This document shows, one piece after another, positions 58,233 to 64,000 of a DNA stretch of 64,000 nucleotides (the first letter of the stretch is position 1; every line of letters starts with the position of its first letter). The position numbers and the translations under genes were made by a program. The notes under the pieces are model-generated. The model was given only the letters and a program-made list of their open reading frames with translations, ran no database searches and was not told where the DNA came from. The stretch lies in contig NZ_KB905899.1 of assembly GCF_000381085.1 (NCBI RefSeq), positions 248,001 to 312,000 of the forward strand. The letters run 5' to 3'. The DNA is from Thiomicrorhabdus arctica DSM 13458 (GTDB taxonomy: Bacteria; Pseudomonadota; Gammaproteobacteria; Thiomicrospirales; Thiomicrospiraceae).

Positions 58233-58664
58233 ATGAAAAAAATATCCAGAACAGCTCTGTTACCTTATTCAGCCAAACAAATGTATGACATTGTCAATAA
58301 CATCGCGGACTATCCTAACTTTCTACCTTGGTGTGGTGACTCCGAAGTTGTGTCGGAAACGGATTTAGAGATGATTGCTAGTGTGACCATTGCTAAGGCT
58401 GGAATTCGCCAGACGTTTAAAACCCGTAATCATTTAGTGCCTAATGAACGTATTGAAATGCATTTGGTAGAAGGTCCATTTAAATCCTTGAAAGGCGAGT
58501 GGAGTTTTAAAGTATTGGATGTGGATGCGTGTAAAATCAAGTTCGAAGTCGAGTTCGAAGTCAGTAATGGTTTGTTTAATGTCGCCATAGGACCTATTTT
58601 TGAACATATCGCCAGTACATTAGTAGACTCATTTTGTGAGCGAGCCAAGCAGATCTACTCTTAA
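58233..58664 (+). CDS. ratA: RatA-type START/polyketide-cyclase family protein
   Basis: Small START-domain (COQ10/RatA) protein of 143 residues: LPYSAKQMYDIVNNIADYPN, FLPWCGDSEV, GPFKSLKGEWSF. Homologues bind quinone or, in E. coli, 50S subunits. The neighbours smpB and rnfH match the conserved cluster. TATAAT sequences at 58121 and 58145 suggest a promoter upstream. Whether it acts as a toxin or a quinone chaperone cannot be told from sequence. Confidence 0.9.
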   Translation: MKKISRTALLPYSAKQMYDIVNNIADYPNFLPWCGDSEVVSETDLEMIASVTIAKAGIRQTFKTRNHLVPNERIEMHLVEGPFKSLKGEWSFKVLDVDACKIKFEVEFEVSNGLFNVAIGPIFEHIASTLVDSFCERAKQIYS

Positions 58665-58730
58665 ACCGGTGGCTTTAATCAGTAACTCACTTTCGATTAG
58701 CTTTTATGCACGTTTTATTAAGGGTTTATT

Positions 58731-59021
58731 ATGAACAATAAAATTCAGATAGAAGTGGCCTATGCGTTACCAGAAGAACAGTTTTTATTCACTGAAGAAA
58801 TTGCCCAAGGGTCTACCGTCGCTCAAGCTCTAGCGGACTCTAAACTCTTGAAGGAATTTCCAAACTTGAATATCGATAAAGTCGGGATTTTTGCTAAGTT
58901 AGTCGACAGCAATACTATTTTACGCCCTGGGGATCGTATCGAAGTCTACAGACCTTTAAAAGTCGACCCTCGTGATCGCCGTAGAGAGAAGGTAGAAAAA
59001 GAGCGTAAAGAAGCGAAGTAG
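58731..59021 (+). CDS. rnfH: RnfH family ubiquitin-like protein
   Basis: 96-residue beta-grasp protein (IQIEVAYALPEEQFLFTEEI, GDRIEVYRPLKVDPRDRRRE) with a charged C-terminal tail. It always travels with ratA; its function is not settled. It is followed by a bidirectional terminator shared with bamE. GGGTTT precedes the ATG. Confidence 0.92.
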   Translation: MNNKIQIEVAYALPEEQFLFTEEIAQGSTVAQALADSKLLKEFPNLNIDKVGIFAKLVDSNTILRPGDRIEVYRPLKVDPRDRRREKVEKERKEAK

Positions 59022-59106
59022 TTCATCTCAGCTAGTTTGCATGATGATCGTTAATCGTTCGTGATGATTGCAAAGGCTTAGGGGAGTACGGATACATGTT
59101 CGTAGT

Positions 59107-59142
59107 CCTAAAAAAGACCTGAAGTTTCAGGTCTTTTTTAGG
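59107..59142. terminator. Bidirectional terminator between rnfH and bamE
   Basis: Two perfect 17-bp arms (CCTAAAAAAGACCTGAA and its complement) around a central GT, with T6 on each strand. It serves both convergent genes. Confidence 0.92.
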
Positions 59143-59161
59143 TAATTGATATCTTTAGAGG

Positions 59162-59614
59162 TTAGAACCAATCCAGTCCTAACCAAGAGTCATCGTGATT
59201 TAGGGTGACATTGGTGGGTAGCGCTTTCCAGTCTTTTATCATTCCATCTTCATCAAAATTGATGACCAAATGTTTCGTAGAATCGGTATGTAAGGTGGTG
59301 TTTGAGCTGTAAAAAACATATTCCCAATGATTTGGGTTAAATGGATCTCTACCTTGTGGCGGTCCAATTAACTCACGAACTTGTTCCTTGGTCAGCCCTT
59401 CCTGTATATGTGAAACCGATTCTTCTGTCATCACATTGCCTTGCGTTAAAGGTGCTTTGTAAGGGGCAAGGTAAGAGCAACCACTTAATAGGCACACTGA
59501 AAGCGCTAATGACAGCCCCAGCGTTTTGTTTTTAAGTTGGCAGTTAATAAGAGGCTTTTGTTTTAAATTTAAGCCTGATTTGCACGCGGTCAGCTTCAAT
59601 GTTTTCATACTCAT
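59162..59614 (-). CDS. bamE: Outer membrane assembly lipoprotein BamE (SmpA/OmlA)
   Basis: BAM-complex lipoprotein. The lipobox LLSGC puts the lipidated Cys at residue 46, an unusually long signal N-region; a later start is possible but no good site is seen. The mature domain has the BamE motifs QGNVMTEESVSHIQEGLTKE, QVRELIGPPQGRDPFNPNHW and YVFY. It has 150 residues. It is divergent from fur, as in many gammaproteobacteria. Confidence 0.92.
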   Translation of the reverse strand: MSMKTLKLTACKSGLNLKQKPLINCQLKNKTLGLSLALSVCLLSGCSYLAPYKAPLTQGNVMTEESVSHIQEGLTKEQVRELIGPPQGRDPFNPNHWEYVFYSSNTTLHTDSTKHLVINFDEDGMIKDWKALPTNVTLNHDDSWLGLDWF

Positions 59615-59642
59615 TTAGGTGTCTGTGATGGATGATTTAAGG

Positions 59643-59675
59643 TATTATACACACTAATTGAGATTGTGAATCTCA
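59643..59675 (-). promoter_or_regulatory. bamE promoter overlapped by an inverted repeat
   Basis: On the minus strand TGTGTATAAT gives an extended -10 at 59652-59643. The perfect inverted repeat TGAGATT-GTG-AATCTCA (59659-59675) lies over the -35 position. A second overlapping symmetry, TTGTGA-ATC-TCACAA, is centred beside it. This is a candidate operator in the bamE/fur divergent region. Confidence 0.45.
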
Positions 59676-59804
59676 CAACAAAAATAAAATCAATAAAGCA
59701 ACTGAACATGTTCTAAGACAACGAAATCGCGGTTTGTAAAACAAAATTCGCGACCTTTCCTGTGATAGAACATCGTTACAATGTGTTAAAGACCAGAGGA
59801 TTCC

Positions 59805-60209
59805 ATGAGCGGCGCAGAACTTAAGAAAGTGGGCTTAAAGGTTACTTTACCGAGATTAAAAATTTTAGAAATTCTTGAGAGTTTAGGGGATCAGCATCAC
59901 CTTACGGCAGAGGATGTTTATAAGATTTTGTTAGAACAGGGCGAAGAAGTAGGGCTTGCAACCGTTTATCGTGTTCTGACACAGTTTGAACAAGCAGGTA
60001 TTGTTCGCCGCTTGAATTTCGAAAACAGCATCTCTATTTTTGAGCTGGATACCGGTGATAACCATGATCACCTTGTGTGCGTTAAAAATGGTACGGTTAA
60101 AGAGTTCGTTGATCCTATTATTGAAGAGCGTATTAAGGAAATTGCCAAAGAAAATGGTTACGAGTTAGCGAGTCATAACCTTGTAATCTATGGTTCTTTA
60201 ACCGAATAA
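59805..60209 (+). CDS. fur: Ferric uptake regulator Fur
   Basis: Iron-dependent repressor of 134 residues: winged helix (LKVTLPRLKILEILE, HHLTAEDVYKILLEQGEEVG, ATVYRVLTQFEQAGIV) and dimerisation/metal domain (FELDTGDNHDHLVC). The usual CxxC is CVKN, so the second structural-zinc Cys is lost, as in Pseudomonas Fur. HHDH is NHDH. AGAGGA precedes the ATG. Regulated together with, or opposite to, bamE. Confidence 0.94.
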   Translation: MSGAELKKVGLKVTLPRLKILEILESLGDQHHLTAEDVYKILLEQGEEVGLATVYRVLTQFEQAGIVRRLNFENSISIFELDTGDNHDHLVCVKNGTVKEFVDPIIEERIKEIAKENGYELASHNLVIYGSLTE

Positions 60210-60253
60210 AGAGCTGTTTAACGTTGTTAAAACTTTTTCCAAATATAAGAAAT

Positions 60254-60288
60254 AGGCCGTTCAAACACTGATTTGAATGGCCTTTTTT
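60254..60288 (+). terminator. Terminator of fur
   Basis: 12-bp stem AGGCCGTTCAAA/TTTGAATGGCCT (one G-T pair), 6-nt loop, then a T-run. Confidence 0.9.
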
Positions 60289-60330
60289 GTGTGTTTTCCG
60301 CTAATATTTGCTTCACGCTAAGAAGGGGGG

Positions 60331-60693
60331 TTAATCTTGAATCAGTTGGATATCTACTTGAGCTGATTCTTTATCGATTTTAAAAAGGCATTCACAAAAT
60401 TCAGCCTGACTGTTCATTGGAGTAGGGTCATCAGCACAGCTGCAACCAGCGATCAGGCCACTGTAAAACAGACCTGTTTTGATCTCTAAATAATTGTCTG
60501 TCTCTTGAATTGAGATAATCATGACTTTAAAGTCGTCTAGCATGGCATAGTTCGATTGCTGCAAAGCGGCTTGCAGAGGCAAAATATCGCCGTCTAATTC
60601 TTCCACTTCATGAATGAAAATGGCTTTAAAGTCGGCAAGGTTTTGCTTTGTTCTATTGTTCCAGGCCTGTAATGACTTTAAAAAAGTAATCAA
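60331..60693 (-). CDS. Conserved hypothetical protein with CSC motif
   Basis: 120 residues, soluble, acidic. Visible features are a compact cysteine cluster AGCSCADDPTP and a later FCECLF, which could bind a metal. No family name comes to me with certainty, though similar proteins with GCSCADDPTP occur in gammaproteobacteria. It is transcribed ahead of nothing obvious and lies just downstream of recN on the same strand. A partial iterated palindrome at 60661 codes LQAW. Confidence 0.7.
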   Translation of the reverse strand: MITFLKSLQAWNNRTKQNLADFKAIFIHEVEELDGDILPLQAALQQSNYAMLDDFKVMIISIQETDNYLEIKTGLFYSGLIAGCSCADDPTPMNSQAEFCECLFKIDKESAQVDIQLIQD

Positions 60694-60724
60694 TTTATCT
60701 TCCTAAATTTTGTTCTGTAAACGA

Positions 60725-62395
60725 CTAAGAATTGAATTGTTGAGCACTGCTAAACATCTCTTTCGCATGTTCCAGGGTTTGTTGACTGATGGTTAATCCA
60801 CCCATCATACGCGCCAGTTCTTCAATACGTGCCGCTTCATCAAGCTCGATGACTTGAGTAAATGTTAACTCATTTTCAGTCCGTTTTTCAATCTGTAGGT
60901 GAGTATGACCATGCGATGCAACTTGTGCTAAATGAGTGATGGACAATATTTGTTTGTGTGCACCTAATTGCTGCATTTTTTTGCCGACGACTTCAGCAAT
61001 TGCACCGCCGATACCAACATCAACTTCATCAAATATGAGCGTGGGTAGACTCGTCACTTCTGCGGTGGCAACTTGAATCGCTAAACTGATTCTTGATAAT
61101 TCACCACCAGATGCGACTTTGGCTAAAGGCTGTAAAGGTTGGCCTTTATTCGCAGTCACATGAAAAGCGACCTTATCTAAACCACTGGCGTTGACGCTCT
61201 CCAGAGCTGAAATTTGGGCTTCAAATAAGCCATTAGGCATGCCTAGTGAGTGCATGCCTTCGGTCACAATCTTAGAGAGTTTTTCGGCGGCCTTACGACG
61301 TGATTTACTTAAGGCCGAACCACTGTTTTGAAATGTTGACCAGGCCTGGTCAATTTCACTTTTAAGGGTTTCTAAAGAGGCATCTGACTGCGTTAGACTA
61401 GTTAAGTCATCTTTAAGTTGTTGGTGTTTTTCAACCAGGGTCTCGGGCTCTAAATTGTATTTTTTGGCGAGGCCGAACAATAAAGCTAAGCGTTCTTCAA
61501 TCCGGCTGAGTTGGTTAGGATCTAATTCTATGTCACTCGAGTGTTTATGAATCTCCGCAGCGGCTTCTTGAGCTTCAATGAGAGCACTGTTGAGTTGCTC
61601 AATAGTGACTTGCAAACTTGGGCTGTAGCTCACTATGGATTCAATAGCGTGAATAGCTTGATTGACTAAATCTGCCGCACCTGAACTCCCCTCGATCGCT
61701 TCATAAGCATTTTCACAGGCCAGAATAATTTCATTGGCATGTGAGAGTTGACTCTGTTCTTCCGAAAGTTCTTCAAACTCTTCTTGAATAGGCTGAACGT
61801 CATCAAATTCACTGTTTTGAAAAGACAAAAGTTCAAACTTACTTTGAAAGTCAGCTTGATTGGTCAGTAGCGTATCCAATTGGCGATTCAAAACCTGCCA
61901 GGCCTGGTAATCTTGGCGACAGGTTTTGATTAACTCTGGATGAACGGCGTAAGCGTCTAACAATCCTAACTGTTTATGATTTGAAAGTAGCGATTGATGT
62001 TCGTGTTGTCCATGAATATCAATCAGCATGCTGCCTAGAGATTTTAATAGGCTAGAGGGGATGGGGCGGCCATTGATATACGCTTTAGAGCGGCCTTCTG
62101 AAGTGACGGTTCTACGTAGGTAGCAATCACCGTCATCGTCGAGCTCCTGATCAACTAACCAGGCCTGTACATGCGGTAACTGTTTGATATCAAATTGGGC
62201 ACTTACTTCGGCTCTTGGCGTATTATGGCGTACTAGACTGCTGTCTGATCGATCTCCTAAAGTGAGACCTAATGCATCCAGTAGTATGGATTTACCGGCA
62301 CCGGTTTCACCGGTTAAGCTGCTAAACCCCTTATTAAAATTGAGTTGCAGTTTTTCGATTAGAGCCAGGTTTTGAATGGAGAGTTCTTGTAGCAT
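60725..62395 (-). CDS. recN: DNA repair protein RecN
   Basis: SMC-like ATPase for double-strand-break repair. N-terminal Walker A SLTGETGAGKSILLDALGLT, a long coiled coil (about 155-370), then signature and Walker B ASGGELSRISLAIQ and PTLIFDEVDVGIGGAIAEVV. It has 556 residues. It carries one exact and two near copies of the iterated palindrome, all coding QAW. It sits beside fur and nadK in the usual order. Confidence 0.97.
   Translation of the reverse strand: MLQELSIQNLALIEKLQLNFNKGFSSLTGETGAGKSILLDALGLTLGDRSDSSLVRHNTPRAEVSAQFDIKQLPHVQAWLVDQELDDDGDCYLRRTVTSEGRSKAYINGRPIPSSLLKSLGSMLIDIHGQHEHQSLLSNHKQLGLLDAYAVHPELIKTCRQDYQAWQVLNRQLDTLLTNQADFQSKFELLSFQNSEFDDVQPIQEEFEELSEEQSQLSHANEIILACENAYEAIEGSSGAADLVNQAIHAIESIVSYSPSLQVTIEQLNSALIEAQEAAAEIHKHSSDIELDPNQLSRIEERLALLFGLAKKYNLEPETLVEKHQQLKDDLTSLTQSDASLETLKSEIDQAWSTFQNSGSALSKSRRKAAEKLSKIVTEGMHSLGMPNGLFEAQISALESVNASGLDKVAFHVTANKGQPLQPLAKVASGGELSRISLAIQVATAEVTSLPTLIFDEVDVGIGGAIAEVVGKKMQQLGAHKQILSITHLAQVASHGHTHLQIEKRTENELTFTQVIELDEAARIEELARMMGGLTISQQTLEHAKEMFSSAQQFNS
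61336..61353. repeat. Iterated palindrome, copy 9, extended to 18 bp (in recN)
   Basis: Exact core at 61339-61350, and symmetry continues to TTGACCAGGCCTGGTCAA, the longest version in the window. It codes Asp-Gln-Ala-Trp in the coiled coil. Confidence 0.9.
61898..61908. repeat. Near copy of the iterated palindrome (in recN)
   Basis: CCAGGCCTGGT, 11 of 12 bases; the outer A is G. It codes Tyr-Gln-Ala-Trp. A shorter one, ACCAGGCCTG, lies at 62158-62167 (Val-Gln-Ala-Trp). Confidence 0.75.
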
Positions 62396-62470
62396 GTTTA
62401 CTCTTTTTCGTTAATTTATCGCGTATAAATAGTTTGAGGCTAAATTGTGAAAGGTTCGACATTGAACATT

Positions 62471-63346
62471 TTACAGTTTATCACCCCAATGCAATTTGGC
62501 TCTGAGTAACTCAAAATGATCATGTCCTTTAGGATGAATCATTTTAATAAAATTAGGATGACGTGTCACAATCGTTCGGTAACCGGCCGAAATTAGGTAG
62601 GTGATTTGGCCATCACAGATGATTTGCGCCGTGCTATGACAATCTTCATGCGGACGTAATTCAACGACGCTTTTCCCAGAAATAACATAAGGACGATTGC
62701 TCATTGTATGGGGATTAATGGAGACTAAACTTAACACATCTAATGCAGGGTCGAGAATGGGGCCACCTGCAGAAAGGCCATAGGCGGTAGAGCCCGTCGG
62801 TGTTGAGATGATCATGCCATCAGAACGTTGGCTATTAAAGAAACGATTGTCAACGAAGGTTTCAAATTCAATCATTCGCGGCGAATCGGTTTTATGGATC
62901 ACCACATCATTAAAGGCGAGTTGATCGAATAGAATTTCATCATCTTTTTTAATAATGACTCTAATTAAATTGCGTTCTTCGCTCTCATAAATCCCTTCCA
63001 TGACGTCGTCTAAAATAGAGATCATCTCTTTAGGTGAGATGTCGGTCAAAAAACCTAATCGCCCGAGATTGATGCCGAGAATGGGGATGTTTTGGTCAAC
63101 AATAGTGCGTGCAACATCTAAGAACGTTCCATCACCACCGACTACGATGGCGACATCAATATGCTGTGCCAGTTCTTGACGGTCAATGATTTCGATACCA
63201 TAACATTCATACGGACAATCGTGACAGGATGCAGCATCCAAAAAAACCGTTTTGGATTTGCTTTGCAGGTGTTGAATTAGGGTATCAATACTTTCCCAAG
63301 ACTGAATACCATTGTATTTACCAAAAATGCCTATTTTCTTAAACAT
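62471..63346 (-). CDS. nadK: NAD kinase
   Basis: Phosphorylates NAD to NADP. The conserved GGDGTFLDVAR, NLGRLGFLTDI, FNDVVIHKTD and TPTGSTAYGLSAGGPI are in order. It has 291 residues. The adjacent recN and the opposite hrcA are its usual neighbours. Confidence 0.96.
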   Translation of the reverse strand: MFKKIGIFGKYNGIQSWESIDTLIQHLQSKSKTVFLDAASCHDCPYECYGIEIIDRQELAQHIDVAIVVGGDGTFLDVARTIVDQNIPILGINLGRLGFLTDISPKEMISILDDVMEGIYESEERNLIRVIIKKDDEILFDQLAFNDVVIHKTDSPRMIEFETFVDNRFFNSQRSDGMIISTPTGSTAYGLSAGGPILDPALDVLSLVSINPHTMSNRPYVISGKSVVELRPHEDCHSTAQIICDGQITYLISAGYRTIVTRHPNFIKMIHPKGHDHFELLRAKLHWGDKL

Positions 63347-63509
63347 TTATTTCTCTCACTCTTTCCAATATGGGAGAGATCTTTGTACGAGTCGATTGTT
63401 GGCTAAAAATGGTTAAAACTCCGCTGCTTTTGGTTAAAAAAGTTGCAAGTTTTATCTGATTTTTATTTTGATTCGGACTCATAGAATGATCTCTAGACGC
63501 TAAAAATTC

Positions 63510-63537
63510 TTGTATAACTGGGCCGGAAACATATAAT
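63510..63537 (+). promoter_or_regulatory. Vegetative promoter of hrcA
   Basis: TTGTAT, 16 bp, TATAAT. The -10 abuts the CIRCE operator, so bound HrcA would cover the start point. Confidence 0.7.
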
Positions 63538-63564
63538 TTAGCACTCAAGGGTTGAGAGTGCTTA
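63538..63564. promoter_or_regulatory. CIRCE operator (HrcA-binding site)
   Basis: TTAGCACTC, 9 nt, GAGTGCTTA: consensus CIRCE with one deviation in the right arm. It lies about 90 bp before hrcA, giving autoregulation of the heat-shock operon by HrcA. Confidence 0.93.
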
Positions 63565-63654
63565 TTTTAATACTATATAACACTTGAGGCAGGCCGGAAG
63601 ATCCGCCACCAAATGCCATTTTGACACTTACGATACATACTCTTAGGCTAGCAG

Positions 63655-64000
63655 ATGTTAAGCGACCGTTCACAGATTTTATTTAAAAACTTAATGGGAT
63701 TATACCTGAATGAAGGTAAGCCGGTAGGATCTACCACCTTGGCTAAATGCCCAGAAATCGACCTAAGCTCTGCGACAGTACGTAATGTGATGGCGGATTT
63801 AGAAAAGCTGGGATTGATTCATGCACCCCATACTTCTGCAGGCCGTGTGCCAACCGATAAAGGTTATCGCCTTTTTGTCGATTCAATGTTGACCTATCAG
63901 CCACTGTCTATTCAACGTGAAGCTCAGATTCGCCAGAAATTATCACCTAACTTAAACCCCGATGCTTTGATGCTCAACGCTTCGACTATGCTCTCTGGTA
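63655..64000 (+). CDS. hrcA: Heat-inducible transcription repressor HrcA (5' part)
   Basis: First 115 residues; the gene runs off the right edge. MLSDRSQILFKNLMGLYLNE, then GSTTLAK, LSSATVRNVMADLEKLGLI and HTSAGRVPTDKGYRLFVDSM are the HrcA winged-helix signatures. With the CIRCE site upstream it should repress groE and/or dnaK. grpE-dnaK-dnaJ probably follow outside the window. Confidence 0.95.
   Translation, partial: MLSDRSQILFKNLMGLYLNEGKPVGSTTLAKCPEIDLSSATVRNVMADLEKLGLIHAPHTSAGRVPTDKGYRLFVDSMLTYQPLSIQREAQIRQKLSPNLNPDALMLNASTMLSG

Overview
The window reads as chromosomal DNA of a gammaproteobacterium. Housekeeping order (leuCDB-asd-truA-trpFBA-accD-folC-dedD-purF-metZ; yhbY/rlmE-ftsH-folP-glmM-tpiA-secG-tRNA-Leu-nuoA..N; smpB-ratA-rnfH-bamE/fur-recN-nadK/hrcA) is typical of the class. 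The moderate GC, the DUF6763 protein and the tmRNA tag fit a Thiomicrospira/Hydrogenovibrio/Thiomicrorhabdus-like sulfur oxidiser. That genus-level placement is inference; no sulfur-oxidation gene lies in the window.

Layout. 1-227: 5' end of queE (minus). 349-15396: a long plus-strand biosynthetic run for leucine, an M23 peptidase/bactofilin cell-shape pair that overlaps by 100 nt, aspartate-semialdehyde dehydrogenase, pseudouridine synthase, trpFBA, accD, folC, a SPOR protein, purF and metZ. fimV and cvpA, which sit in this block in many relatives, are absent here. 15500-22181: yhbY (minus), then rlmE, ftsH, folP, glmM, tpiA, secG and tRNA-Leu(GAG). 22268-36574: all thirteen genes of a 14-subunit-type complex I (separate nuoC and nuoD), followed by DUF2818 and initiator tRNA-fMet.

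37.17-43.95 kb is an accessory segment. Two decayed copies of the 3' part of the same tyrosine integrase, in the same orientation, bracket an ethanolamine module (permease, eutC, eutB and a divergent AraC regulator) just downstream of tRNA-fMet. The second copy is itself interrupted by about 450 bp holding a DUF6763 gene. Then come tRNA-Pro, a tRNA-Arg-like relic and tRNA-His, a cupin gene with a C-terminal frameshift, birA, a BCCT transporter, hrpB, about 1 kb with no recognisable gene, and a periplasmic binding protein paired with a hybrid histidine kinase. The window closes with ssrA (tmRNA), smpB, a lineage-specific secreted protein, ratA, rnfH, bamE, fur, a conserved hypothetical, recN, nadK and the CIRCE-controlled start of hrcA.

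The most unexpected signal is not a gene. The perfect 12-bp palindrome ACCAGGCCTGGT occurs nine times exactly, plus several near copies, where far fewer than one is expected by chance. It lies both between genes and inside genes. All coding exact copies are read in one frame as Gln-Ala-Trp. It is missing from the 32 kb around the nuo operon except for one single-mismatch copy. It behaves like a highly iterated palindrome of unknown function.
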